64,000 nucleotides of DNA, taken from positions 13,079,001-13,143,000 of the forward strand of contig OW285196.1 in assembly GCA_935421135.1 (NCBI GenBank), read 5' to 3'. The notes under the pieces were generated by a model. The model had not been told where the DNA came from, did no database searches, and was given only the letters and a program-made list of their open reading frames with translations. The position numbers and the translations under genes were made by a program. Source of the stretch: Bugulina stolonifera. Its lineage: Eukaryota > Bryozoa > Gymnolaemata > Cheilostomatida > Bugulidae. This document shows, in pieces, positions 50,001-62,009 of this stretch. How positions within the stretch are numbered: the first letter of the stretch is position 1; every line of letters starts with the position of its first letter.

Positions 50001-52650
50001 CTCTGATTCACAAGGTTGGAGTAAACACATGTTGTACTCCTATGAACCAAAATCTTACTTATTTGAATGCTGTCAAGAGTGTGTTTTGAATGCAACTTGT
50101 AACTAAGATATGAAGACTTTAAAAACAGCATTAATTATCTTGCATAACCTGTAATTATATAGTAATTTATACTATAAGCTGTATTACTATTAACTTCAGA
50201 GAATTGGAGAGTGGGGTCATGACCCTTGGACCTTACCACCCACGCAATGCACAGATAACTGCTAACCTACACAAGCACTCCAAATATATTGTCAGGTCTT
50301 GGCTCTTTCATTCACCTATTGCTTTTTTGCTGCTAGCTTTTCCTCCTCTTCCTTTTGCTACAATGACTATGCATGACTCTATATGCTGCCTATAAGACGT
50401 GTTACCAATGTTATATTTGATTTACTTTTGTTCCTCGTTCACAAGGTCTACATGTACATTGATCATGCATTTGTATGTACATGTAGTATGTAATATGTAA
50501 ATCAATTTCAATTATGCCCAGAGTCTGCAGTGGCAGTGAAATTGGAGTTATCCTTTCAATGCAATTAACAATATAGATATGTACAATAAAATGACAACTC
50601 CAATTACGTAGAGAAGAGCTTTCTTAGTATACTAATAATACATGATTATACATTATGATGTATCCCGTATGTGTACGGCTGCATGTTTGTTGCATGGGCA
50701 TCAGGCTGTTGTATATATGCATTGTACATGTAATGAGTATTGTACATGTATTAAGTATATGTTGCATGCATATGTGTAAAACATGCATCTACAATTATGT
50801 TATGGGAGGGGTCAGGTACAGTGTGCATGTAATGGGAGGGGTCAGGTACAGTGTGCATGTTATGGGAGGGGTCAGGTACAGTGTGCATGTTATGGGAGGG
50901 GTCAGGTACAGTGTGCATGTAATGGGAGGGGTCAGGTACAGTGTGCATGTAATGGGAGGGGTCAGGTACAGTGTGCATGTTATGGGAGGGGTCAGGTACA
51001 GTGTGCATGCTAGGATAGAGTTTGGTGTTAGATCTCTGCTCATTGCTCCTAATATAATATAAAGTTTAACTTCTTATTCTGGTGTCTATTGCAGATGTAC
51101 ATAACATATTGTTTACCTTCTACTTTTAGCTCATCTGGAGCACTTTTTACTGATACTTACTATATCTAATGCCCATCATGTACATTATCGGTATGACGTT
51201 TGCAACCACTTTGATCAATATACAATTTATTACAGGAAACCTCTGTTTAAATACTGTTATGACTGTGGACGATCTATCAACGTGAGGCTGACAGCTTGTA
51301 CGAGATGCAAGGAGGTATACTTCTGTAGTAAGACATGTAAAGTGAAGGCATGGAATGCTCGGCATAAAGATGAGTGTGTTAGGATGCAAGGTAGGAATAT
51401 GAACTATCTTCTTAGTACATTCATCCTATGTAGTGCCACTTTAGCTATCCTGTTATTCTATTGGTTAGATTTGTTTTATATGCACCACGATTCACTAACT
51501 TCTATCTTTGACTTCGTTGATCCTATATTCTACCTGCAACATGTACCTGCGTTGTCATGCATTTACATGTAAATTGCGCATAAATGAAAGATTGTTGAAC
51601 TAACAGAACATACACAAGATTTTACAAGATACAACAGAACGATTACTGGATTAGTTTGTTTGCATCAAAGCTATTTGCCACATTGTTGGGCCCCAGGTGC
51701 CCAGGCTAATGCATGATGTCTTGGCCCACTTCCATATGTACAATAACATTACAAATGAATTTGTTTTGAAAATTTGTACACTCGCCATACAGTAAGCAGT
51801 GTATCCAATGTCTTGACATTATACTATAGTGAGGCGTACAACTACCTCTAGTAAATTAGAATTTAACTATTAATTACATACATGTATATGTATTATATGC
51901 AGGTACGGGGTCCAATAACTCCAATCTATCTAGTAGATACAGTATACTGTCCTCACCTCATTCTCTCTCATCTGTCCATCAAGGTAGCACATCAGCCTTT
52001 GTTCACCTCGCTTTAAGTTTAGCTTGCTTGACCTTGACCTTGCTGCTTTATCTTCTATACTAAAAAGCTGCTACTCATTACTAAGAATATCTGTTAGTTA
52101 CAATCTCACTCTATGCAATAGGCTCAGAATTTATCTTATCCCCTGGCATTCTCTTATATTTTTATCTGGAGCTAACCATTTATTCAAACTATAATTGGTT
52201 GTCTATGTATAAGCTACTTCTGTGATATTCTTTAGGTTCAAAGAATCCATCTCGGGCTACAAGTCATGCTAAATCAGCACCAGCCAAGTATGGAGGCAGA
52301 GGTGGAGCTAAACTCAGCAGCGTAGATCCAAAACGGGCTGCCAAAATGGAGAAATCTTACAATATGATGAGACGACCAACTGATCGCTCTTTGGTAAGTT
52401 CACGGTCATCAGAGTGGCCAATGTTGTATTAGATTGATCTTTCCGTGCTGTTTTTGTACTTGGGAACAATGCTTGACACTCTTAACAATGTATAATGTAG
52501 GCACAGCAGAAGTATCTTAGTGGCAGTGCTCCACACCTAGCTGGTGGTAGACATAAACAGACACATCGACACAGTCAACATGGGGGCGGGCGTATGAGCC
52601 CTGACTTGACTCCATATGCAGCATTCATGGATAACTACAGTTTCAACTAA
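39530..52650 (+). CDS. ANKMY1: Ankyrin repeat and MYND domain protein 1 (ANKMY1), 25 coding exons
   Basis: The order of domains (MORN repeats, ankyrin repeats, C-terminal MYND zinc finger) identifies ANKMY1. Its biochemical role is poorly known in any animal; the parts suggest protein binding. Exons: 39530-39716, 39884-39978, 40135-40281, 40835-41043, 41345-41458, 41802-41936, 42201-42426, 42628-42805, 43016-43129, 43543-43704, 44234-44442, 44707-44778, 45506-45729, 46032-46203, 46508-46750, 47073-47180, 47371-47502, 47839-47946, 48174-48339, 48862-49024, 50200-50295, 51236-51390, 51903-51983, 52236-52393, 52501-52650. All phases match; total 3804 nt, 1267 residues, longer than human (about 940). 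The start is the first Met after a 5' UTR intron. The exon at 50200-50295 has a weak GTCTTG donor and is the least certain. Confidence 0.93.
41502..41583. repeat. Two-copy tandem duplication in ANKMY1 intron 5
   Basis: Two nearly identical 41-bp units containing CATTACCAAATGCTGAACTA. Confidence 0.85.
42201..48339 (+). other. ANKMY1: ANKMY1 ankyrin-repeat region
   Basis: Two ankyrin-like units lie in exons 7-8 ([25 protein letters not shown]). A disordered Ser/Asp-rich linker follows in exons 10-12. A second block fills exons 14-18, with [75 protein letters not shown] and [11 protein letters not shown]. The TPLH and GANPN strings are diagnostic. An acidic insertion (about residues 785-810) separates two of the units. 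Confidence 0.9.
43819..43890 (-). tRNA. tRNA-Thr(UGU), copy 3, in ANKMY1 intron 10
   Basis: Same 72-nt sequence as the FRY-intron copies, antisense to ANKMY1. Flanks are also shared: about 115 bp on the 3' side and about 30 bp on the 5' side match the copy at 15441-15625 and the flank at 15318-15340. This is probably the source locus, because the neighbouring exon is intact here. Confidence 0.85.
49213..49285 (+). tRNA. tRNA-Val(UAC) in ANKMY1 intron 20
   Basis: Full cloverleaf: acceptor GGTCGTA with TATGACC, anticodon stem TCTGC/GCAGA with loop TTTACAC (anticodon TAC), T arm GCGGG/CCCGC with TTCGATC. TTTT runs follow within a few bases, a good polymerase III terminator. Same strand as the host gene. 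Confidence 0.92.
49796..49868 (-). tRNA. tRNA-Arg(UCG) in ANKMY1 intron 20
   Basis: Minus-strand cloverleaf: anticodon stem TCTGA/TCAGA with loop CTTCGAA (anticodon TCG), T arm with TTCGAGT, acceptor GGCCTCG with CGGGGTC (one G-T pair), discriminator A. A TTTT run follows about 5 nt downstream. It lies 511 bp from the tRNA-Val gene on the other strand. Confidence 0.92.
50801..51011. repeat. 30-bp minisatellite, seven copies, in ANKMY1 intron 21
   Basis: Seven almost identical copies of a 30-bp unit containing GGGAGGGGTCAGGTACAGTG. The unit length keeps frames open on both strands, giving four false ORFs. It is among the most GC-rich tracts here. Confidence 0.93.
51236..51390 (+). other. ANKMY1: ANKMY1 MYND zinc finger exon
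   Basis: One exon codes a complete MYND finger at about residues 1087-1138. The metal ligands fit Cys-x2-Cys, Cys-x2-Cys, Cys-x3-Cys and His-x3-Cys: CYDC, CTRC, CSKTC and HKDEC. MYND fingers bind proline-rich peptides in other proteins. All ligands are present. The tail after it (exons 23-25) is Ser-, Gly- and His-rich. Confidence 0.92.
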
Positions 52651-53799
52651 ACATAAAGGAGTTTTGTGTCATATTAATTCTGTGTGGTCAACAAATTTAC
52701 AGGTTGCTGCTGCAAATGTGGTTATTGTATTTTCTGGTGTGAAGAGAGTTTATATAGTAAAAAGGTTCTATCCAAAGATGTGTCTATCCTTACATATACA
52801 ATATATTGTATTTCTATTTACATGACTGTATAATGATAATAATATTGTCAATTTTATCAATTCTGCTATTAGCTATCACCAAATTCAAATAATGTACACC
52901 AAAACCTAATTAATAATAATAATATAATTATTATATACAGTACACTAGATATATATATATATGAAGTAATTATATTTTTGAACATATACTTGTATACATG
53001 TATACACATATATAATGTACAACATTTTTATGAAGTTGCGAATTTGTCATTTGATCACAAATAAGCTGGTTTTTGTGCTATTACACAATATATCATACCG
53101 ATATTATAGCACATGTTTTTACAGAATTGGAAATGAATAAATACTAATAAACTTTTGTACTGAATTTAGTAAGATCATTCTTAGCAGTTTTCCCCCATGA
53201 GATGAATTGGAAATTTAATATCTGCTGCAAGTGTTAAGGTATGAACAATCAGAAAGTACAGGTCGGGATTTTTAATTTATTTGCTTACTTTGAGTAATAA
53301 TTAGTTTATGATCACAGATGAGTCTGTACAGAAAAAAGATAAAGTTTAAAAATTAAAATTCCTTAATTTCGTCAAACAAACATCACCTTAGAATTAATAT
53401 GTACAGTTTGCATAATATTCTATGGATATAGAACATTTGACATAATACTAAAGTAATATTAAGATAATGTAATTCATGAATACAGTTTAACTTACGAAAT
53501 ATTATACATACAAGTACTACAACACCACAGTGAAGCCAATGACTGTGGTGAAGAGGAAAGACAATTACAATTATTAAAAAATGTGTAACACTGTACAGGT
53601 ATTATTTGCAGGTAATCATTACAAGGGACCTAATCTTGAGCATTCTGAATATTTGGATATATAATTATAATACAATATTCTAGACTTCAGACAGAAGTGT
53701 GAAGTGTAGTCAGCTGTACTATCTCATAACATACAATGGTGACATAGTCTGACAGGGGAGATAAACCCCTACATTGGAATACATTAAGGTTACGGTGAG
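52651..53799. terminator. Tail-to-tail 3' UTR region of ANKMY1 and JADE
   Basis: ANKMY1 ends at 52650 and JADE ends, from the other strand, at 53800. Plus-strand AATAAA signals at 53136-53141 and 53146-53151 suit ANKMY1. A minus-strand AATAAA (53276-53281) suits JADE, so the transcripts probably end without overlapping. No gene is seen between them. Confidence 0.45.
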
Positions 53800-56700
53800 T
53801 TAGATGGCCGACACAGAGTGCCATATCTTAGTTATACTCTCCGTCAATCTAGACCTCGTCACTCTCTGAGGAAACTGGTCACTAACTCGAGGATAAAGGA
53901 AGTTGTCATTCATTGTCTCGAAATCCGATTCGCTGTCAGAAATATCCGAGTGTTCCTCACTCACACATATAGACACCTGGATGTAGAACATGAGTATAAT
54001 ATATACGTATAGAACAACAAATGCCGTACAAAACTATACCAGTTATACATATAAACCAGCAACCATCACTTTGCAATCAAAAACGGTCTATACTACAGTG
54101 ACACAGCTTGGGAGAGATTTTAAAAAGCCTATACTACGGTATCAGGACTTAGAAGGAATTTCCAGTAGGATTCTAGTGCTCAAAACTCCCGGAGATACCA
54201 TCCTGTGTTAGTTCCTATTAGATCACTTCCCGAAAGATATGATTTACAAAAGCGTCATTGACATAGAAAAATGTGAGAATAACAAACTCCTGACACCAGG
54301 GTGTAGCACAGCCCACTATATAACAGAGTAAGGATAACTTACCTCATTGTCGACATCCTGGTACACCTTGTGAGCATTGCTCCCATATAGCAGTACGCCA
54401 TTCTGAGTCTGTGGTTTGTGTAAAGTCTTTGGTAATGGTTTAAAATAAAATGCTAACTTCTTTTGCGTTCTATCTGCCAGTCCATTAATGTAGGGCTTTG
54501 GTCGCTTTGTGCGAAATATTTTGCTATGTACTTTGTCTTGCAAGGCCTACAATAAAATGAAAGTTTAATACCACCTCATGAAGGTAGAGAGATGAGTGGC
54601 CATTTATTGATGCCTGCATGTATGCTCATTGTCGCTGGGATTACAACCTGGACCAGACAGTCTTCTTACAGCTGTGTATGGAGAAAACAGGGAGCAATCA
54701 TACATATGGGAGAGGATCGGAACAAACAAACATAGGTAAGCGTGGAGATAGAGAGGCAAAGGAAGAGATGGCAACTAAAGCATCAACAACGCCCCCCAGA
54801 TAGATAGACATGAGTGTTTAAATGTCAGCCAAACAAGCACATGCTCTCACCACCTACTGAGTCTCAGACACCTGCTCTCAACAGCCATTACAGCTGATAC
54901 TCTCATATATACAACTAGACAAGTTGCCAATAGCACCAGGTTCCACATTATAGGCTACAATGGCGACCAAGTCAACCTGCACCAAGCCGTGCTATCTACA
55001 AAATGTCTGCACTAGTTGGAGCGTGTGAACCCAAGTCAGGACAAGCGGCAAAATGTATAAACAAGAGCCGTACACCAGACAGGCATCACAGCAACATATC
55101 TGATCACCCTACACGTAACTACTGACACATTACCAACTACACAATTATAGGCCTATTACATGCACAGCGTAGGTATACAAGTAGTCAAGTAGAACATCAT
55201 TCACCTCCCGTATTATATACCACTTTGAATAGGATACGTATAAAACAAAATTCTTCAAACAGAAACTGGTAGTGGCTTGTAGTCAAGGATTTAAGCTACA
55301 ATATGACATTATATCATACCTTGCTAATCTTCCAGGGATTGCTGGGATGGAGTTCTTCTTGAGTACGCTGGGGGAAGGTAACTCTCTCTGTCTTGCTGAT
55401 GATAGGGGGTGGTATAGACTTGGCACTGCTAGCCTCACTATCAGAACTCGAGCTATCTGAGGAACTGCTGCTGCTGCTACTACCACTCGAACCACTGCTG
55501 CTACTACTGCTGCTACTAGGTGGAGCTACTACTGACTCTTCTCTAGCCTTCACTTTCTTCTTCTTTGACTTTGTCTCAGGGGTGTCTGTGGGGGGTGAGT
55601 CATCCCCTCCGTACTGAATAATGGAATACAGGAGGATAAAAATAGTAGAAGCACTTTCATACAATAATGCATGTGATAGATAAGGCAAGCTAGACGACTA
55701 CTACTATCAACAAGTCCATGAGCCGAGACAACATGCAGTAATAAGGTGAAATCTGATGATGCTTGCACTCTATTCAGCTCTGGACAAACATTTTTATTTT
55801 TTGCAATGTTCCAGCTGAAAATCACTTTGCCAGTACATGTATTTACTTTTATTTGTTTGCAAGGGAACTGAAGAGTAAAACTGTTCCCGACTCAACAGTT
55901 ACCAGTGACCGTATGTATGTAAACATATAATGCACGATGCAACCAGCCTACCAGTGAATAGTTGGGTATAAGAGTATGACATCCATATTGTATACCGCTA
56001 CACTCAGTACTTACACTGTCAAAGTCCCACAGCTGAGGGTTATCATATATAGTGTCACTGTGATTCGCATCTATTACAATGTCAAGGTCATTAGGACTAA
56101 GGTGCATAGATAATATCACTTCTAGCTGCTTCTTAAATACTTCCTCTCTTGTCTTATAAAATCTTCTACGTTCTTTTTCTCTCCGTGATATCATGTAACA
56201 TAGATTTCGCACCTGTATCATCATAAAGTCAAACCTGTTTTTAAGCACATTTTTATAATTGACATTCATACCAGTATATTATCAGTATCACAATCCCTGC
56301 TAATTTGCTTTATTTGCTTAAAATTTCAATGAATGAAAATTGATATCAATACAAATTTTAAACTGAAAGCGCAGTAATGTCAACCACTCCCTACAGGTTA
56401 GTGTGGGCTGTGTACAAGTATGAAGTTCAGAGTGTCACATATTCATCGAGAGCAGACTACATACCAACAGAAAGAGTTACCTCCCATGTATTAATGAATG
56501 AAACGGCAGAGAGCGAGCAGAGAAGTGTTCGAAGAGTGAGGAAAGAAAGAGAGCGTTAACATATTAGGCATGTATTGGTGTGGGTGTGTCTGGAATGGCA
56601 GAGTTGGTAGGAGCAGGCAGTAACAGAGGTGTACTTGGTATGGGTAAGACCAACAATGTATTACGTAACTATTGATTTACTGTAATGGACACTAACAATC

Positions 56701-58003
56701 CACTTCCATCTGGCCACCCTGTCACCAAACACAACAGCAATTAGTATACTGGTTTAAAATGACATGAATGTAAACGGCTTCTTTTGTCCCGACAAATGTT
56801 CAAGAAAATCTATGCTGATGAAGACGTATAAATGAATAGATAAGTATAAGTAAACGCCTGAATTTGTAGCATACATATACATGTACACACCCTTTCCAGG
56901 TCTTGTCTAATCTGCACAAACATTTTTTGTCGAGCAAGAAGACTTCCTTCCTGTTGCTTTACAAGCATATCTTCTTCTTCAGCTACAATAATAAATTAAT
57001 GTTATATTTGGATGTAAACAACATGCACTGTAATAACGACAGTAGAAAAAAAAGTACAGCCACCAATGAGGATCGAACTCATGACCTCCTGTTTACTAGA
57101 CAGGCGCTCTAGCCACTGAGCTATGGCGGCTCACGCACACTAAGCATATAAAGTACTGACTTGTATCATATCACCGATATGCTTGGCCAACAATCAATAG
57201 AGCATTGTTTAGGGCTAGCTGGCAATGAATGACCACACAGAACTATATTTGCTAACTGTCCCTACATTTGTTTACCAATATACAGGGTAGGAGACGGGAT
57301 AGGAGACATGTACTCGAGTTTTACACACCTTTTGGAGCCAGTAGTGGGTTGCTGAAGTTAGCCTTTCTCTTTAGTTTCCAGTACTGGAACACATAACTAA
57401 CCAGGTTTTCATTGTAAGAGAGAGATTTGGCTATTTCTGCCACTGTCACTGTGTTATAAAATGACTCCTCTAGCTCTGCAATTCTGTAAGCAAAGAGAAC
57501 ATCTGGATTATATAAAGACAAACTTATAAGTTTCTCCATTTTCTGAGGCAATTTTCAAAAATAATTGAAACAGCATTATCATAACATCCATAGAAAAGTA
57601 GCAGTAGATCACAGCCATGAAGGATTTAGTTGTGGTAATGGACAGATTGTTACGTATTAAGAGGAGATCACTACAGCATTATCAACCTGGAACACTTGCG
57701 GACCAGATGGTTTGTGCATACTAACACTTACATATACTAACCACTGTTGTCTCAAAGCCATATACGGGGTGATTATGGGCCTACTAATCCCCTTGGGAAT
57801 GGTAACCCTTACCACTAGTATCACTACATGACTGTATACCAACACGCATGTATGTTTAGTAGGGTATCAACAAAGTATGAGTGACACACGACTCATGTCA
57901 GACTGTATACTTACTTTTTACTTCTGGCATCCTCTTTCTCTTGCTCTGTTAGGTTCTTCTTGTCTTGATCCGAAGATGAGGTAGTGTGTTTAGGACAGTA
58001 AGC
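53800..58003 (-). other. JADE1: JADE C-terminal region
   Basis: Exons 9-15. Exons 10-12 hold the conserved helical region that in vertebrates contacts ING4/5 ([10 protein letters not shown]; the RQDLERVRNL heptad-like helix). Exon 13 is a long Ser-rich tract after [12 protein letters not shown]. Exons 14-15 are Lys-rich then acidic. The intron 56983-57328 hosts a tRNA-Thr gene on the same strand. The 54549-55319 intron shows nothing else. Confidence 0.88.
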
Positions 58004-61000
58004 CTACATAACACACATATTCATGGCTACAGAACACATATACATGCATACATGGCTACAGGACACAGTATAATACATGTAGTAAGTACAAAGCAGTAGT
58101 AAGAGGAATGCCATATCTCTTTGAACTAACTTCACATTAGGTTGAGAGTCTGTCCCAGTCAAACCTGAATATGTGAACGGCAAGGAAACATGTACTTCTG
58201 ATGGGACCAATATGTAATTACTATATTACTAATCAGTTTGGAGATTAATGCATGGATAGATGCATGAACAAAACAGCCCAGACCTTAGTGAAAGACTAGG
58301 TACCAAAGAGTACTGTTAATATAGCCTTAGGGGTGGGAATATTACTGTGAATAGCCTGAGGACCAAGGCATTACCTGTAGATGAACACTGGCACTCTCTT
58401 CATCCTCCTCCTCCTCATCCACCTCTGTCCTCATGTCTAATTTATGTTCAAAGGCACATGTGACATGGAAGGCTGTCTTACAGGCCTTCACATTACACTG
58501 TATGGGAGCACCTTGCCTTACCTTGCACAGGCAGCATATTAGATTCCACCTGGTGGGCTGAACAACAAATAACACTCACAGTTAATAATTTAGTAGTACA
58601 TGTACAAGTCTACAGTTATTGTACATTGTAATATACACCAACAAGTGCGCACTTGAGGGGAGTTGTGTGTACTACCATAACATGGTGGAAACAACTCCGC
58701 TTCCATAGTAATTAAATATGCAACATTGAATGCAAAGCCAGCAGAGTAGTGACAGGTTAAATTATGAGACTTCTACCCAAGAGATTCTGGGTTAGGAATA
58801 AGATTCCTAGTGATTCAGTAGTGACAATTCAACTTAGTTAGAAGGTTTCTGACAAGGAATTGACCATTGGACGGTTGGTTAACCCACTACAGGTATGGAA
58901 CATTCATATCCCATGAAGTAAACCTTCAGGTGCCAGCTAATTAGTATATAAGCTGAGTCTAACTCACCTTTATATCTTTTATTTTAGTAACCGGTTCCAT
59001 TTTCTCGGCATCACCGATGCTCACTTCCGGTATCCAGAGAGCACAGCTAACGTGTGCCCACTTCTGTCCACTCCTGAAGAGATACCAGAATATATAGAGA
59101 CATATAGAGAGTTTTTAGTTCATAAAACATAAATGTAAACTATTTTCTGACAAGTTACACCTGAGTTACCATCCACTAAGGTACTTTACTACTTATTCTA
59201 AAAGGAGAGATGAGTACTAGATATAGCAGCAGGAAAATCGAGTACTTACTTGGTGGGTTTCATAGCACCCCCCTTCTTAGGGCAGAGTTCACACTGAGGC
59301 TTGATGCCGAGAGCACATGTCCTGCAGTACCATTTACCTTCAGGAATATTCTGTACACCGTAACACGCCTGATGTACACATACATCACAGCCATCACAGA
59401 ACACCATTTCATTCGCGTCCTCACTGTCTGGCTATAAATCGGCACACATGGAGATGATGCATTACAACCGTGTATGTACCGAGCATATTATAACGGTGTA
59501 GGCAAGGAGTCCATTATATAAACAATGTACATGACAATATTATGGGTTGATACCATATTATAACTACATGTATGGAAGAAAAAACATACTTATTGAATGC
59601 TAAGATATACATGTACACGAGGGTAAAATATTCGATTGCTTTTCTTGCACAATGTCTATTATTGTCTACATGTGTGTTTGTGTGCCATGTTTATTGCTAC
59701 TGTGGCTACGACCTTTGCTATTTGTCAGGATGAAAATCTCTAAGCCAATAAACAGCATACGAAGCATTGAGGAAGGGCATCATAATACTATATACATGTA
59801 CATGCATATGCTGCAAGGAGAGATCTTGTATACTATATTACACCATATAGGATGTACTCACCGATTGGCATACGTTACACACACTGTTTACATCAAACTC
59901 TACACCTAGTCCTATAGTATTCTTCTTTATGTTATTCATATTCTCATAGCACTTCGTCTCTAGACACTCTATTATAGTCTCCAGCATGTATTCCGGAATC
60001 GGTTCCATACCTGCATTGAGGAGATAACTCCATGTATTACATGCATGATTATTGGTCTCTCAGTCTATACTGGGAGTGGACAACTCCGGGCTATATCTAT
60101 GGCAAGATACCAGAGGAGAATTGAACAGAATTAGAGTCCCAGAAAACTACTACGTATACATACGGCATATACCTGGATGTACTCTATGCCTGCACTACAC
60201 GTCACTGCAAACAGAATTGCATCTTTAGTTCGGAGACAAGATTCAAAGAGCTTGAAAATGAGCTAGAACACCAATCTGGGGTAACACACTACCTGCATCT
60301 ACAAAGAGCGTGACACCCGAGTGACTCACCCATATCCACCCTATCTTCATTGTATCGCTCGAGCCAGGCTACATCGACATCGTCAAGGTCATACCGACAA
60401 ACCGTATCTGCTAGATCGTTAGCATTCTTATACTCAAATTTAGTCTCACTAAATCTGTCAGGATCTTCATGTGTTAGCACGTATTTGTTGGGTCTAGAAC
60501 ATAATCATGACACGTTATTAGAGCAGGTAATTGAGTACGTCTTAGACATGGCATGCAGCAGTACAGAGTCCGTGTACGAAATAGGAATATGTGTTATATA
60601 CTGCCAATAATCAAATCTACCTTCATTCTGCACTTGATCAGACAACTTTGATTTCTACACACAAAAAATGTGACACGCAACCAGTTGAAACTGAGTGTCA
60701 GGTGAAGGTAATCATTGACAACATGACAACTTGTCTCAGTATAAGACACGAGTGAAATAATGCTGAGGCGTCTAACATGGCTGTAAAAACAAGTCAACTT
60801 ACAATGAGAATGATCCTGTACTCTTTGGTTCTAATTCTTTAACAACAGCTTTAAACTGTTTATTAGAGTCTGGATTCACCGGAACCTGTACTCCTCTCTC
60901 CCAGTCCTGCCTCCAAGCATCAGCTATGAGTATGTATTCCTCCATTAGCAAAGGCTCAGAGTCAGGCATCTTCATAGCACTAATCAGATCCTGAGCACAT

Positions 61001-61658
61001 CATATACAAACCATTAGAAATGCATAAGCTATCTAAAGCTAGTAGTCTTTACAACAAAGAACGGTAGAACAGTTACAATTCATTCTCAAGTTATTCTTAC
61101 TGCAACAATCAAAGGAATAACACAAAGCTGGCTGCTAGAATTGGAGCACATACATGTAGAACAATCACAACGCATTGGTTGGTAACACTAGCCCTCATAA
61201 TCTCACTTAGCTAACCTTTCTGAACAATTCCGCAGGTTTATGTTTTTCTTGATTGTTGGTGGTTCTAGAAATACTGTCGGCAAATTTGCCCCCGGATACA
61301 GGTCTAGGGGTAGGTGGAGCGTCATCCTCACTGTCGGTTAAATGGGAGAGTTGGTGGTACTTCCTCTTTTTACCCTTCCCTTTACCTATACTCTTTCCTT
61401 TACCTGCGCTCTTACCGCGAGAGGAGCTCTTGCCTTTTCCTAAATATTCAAAGAAATTCTCTGTTAATGCAGTTGAGAAAAGAGAATATTATGTGTAGCA
61501 AAAATGCCGTGTAACCGATGTTAGGCAGCAAAAGTTGCACTCATTAGCTCTGGATCATAGTTATAGTGAATGTAATGCTTTACCCACAGTTAGAGGTAAC
61601 ATAATGACTCACCTGGGTAGTCATCTTGCTGACCGGATTTGCGCCGATGATTGGGCAT
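53800..61658 (-). CDS. JADE1: JADE-family PHD finger protein (HBO1 complex scaffold), 15 exons
   Basis: In other animals JADE1/2/3 are scaffolds that bring HBO1 (KAT7), ING4/5 and MEAF6 to histone H3/H4 tails. Exons: 61613-61658, 61216-61439, 60803-60990, 60330-60493, 59862-60010, 59250-59431, 58968-59073, 58375-58557, 57915-58003, 57329-57483, 56891-56982, 56015-56212, 55320-55613, 54343-54546, 53800-53976. Phases all match: 2451 nt, 816 residues, close to the vertebrate length. JADE, rather than BRPF, is shown by the strings [48 protein letters not shown] and [19 protein letters not shown]. There is no bromodomain or PWWP. The JADE1 symbol is nominal; it is probably the single ancestor of JADE1-3. 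Confidence 0.93.
57058..57130 (-). tRNA. tRNA-Thr(AGU) in JADE intron 10
   Basis: Minus-strand cloverleaf: acceptor GCCGCCA with TGGTGGC, anticodon stem CCTGT/ACAGG with loop CTAGTAA (anticodon AGT), T arm with TTCGATC. A T8 run follows about 5 nt downstream. Same strand as JADE. Confidence 0.92.
58375..60010 (-). other. JADE1: JADE PHD1 and extended PHD (Zn-knuckle-ePHD) exons
   Basis: Exons 5-8, residues about 208-414. PHD1 starts at CNVC and continues with CDGC, HQAC and CRTC. A zinc knuckle with CELC follows, then the extended PHD with HVSC, CCLC, IQC and [10 protein letters not shown]. In the family PHD1 reads unmodified H3K4 or H3K36 states. All expected Cys/His ligands are visible. 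An acidic Glu-rich run lies at the end of exon 8. Confidence 0.9.
60330..61658 (-). other. JADE1: JADE N-terminal region
   Basis: Exons 1-4. Residues 1-90 begin [11 protein letters not shown] and continue as a low-complexity Gly/Lys/Ser tract with a GKGK periodicity. From about residue 90 the EPL1-like region is conserved: [20 protein letters not shown], then [19 protein letters not shown]. In the family this part binds HBO1. The basic GKGK tract may hold a nuclear localisation signal, which is an inference. Confidence 0.88.
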
Positions 61659-62009
61659 TTTGATTGGCACAGGCTCCGTTCACATCAGTTTGGATGAGAA
61701 GTTGAACTATTTCACATGTTATTCAACAGTATCCACCTCAATCGCATCCAGTCCAGAGTGTGATGTGATGAATCCACCACAACCTAAACCACAACATAAC
61801 ACTAGAATGTTTATATTTAGTAGAGAATAAATTGGGCAACTACACATTCACGTACAACGAAAACAATTTAATACTTATAGAAACTAAATCATGAGTTTTT
61901 TTCTGTTTACCTGCACAAACATCAAACAACCTTCATTATTGTGTATTTTAGTTTAATTGTCTGGTCTAACAGCTGCAGCTTTACAAAGGTACCATGAGAT
62001 TGGAATAGT
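61659..62009. promoter_or_regulatory. JADE upstream region
   Basis: This is upstream of the JADE start codon. A 5' UTR and promoter must be here or further right. No clear TATA box or splice-defined leader is visible. The start codon context at 61658 is AAAATGC, which is acceptable. Confidence 0.3.

Noticed and set aside
50655..51062. 135-codon plus ORF and overlapping minus ORFs
   Set aside because: Seven-copy 30-bp minisatellite open in several frames.
55393..55617. Leu/Phe-rich plus ORF
   Set aside because: Antisense shadow of the Ser-rich JADE exon 13.
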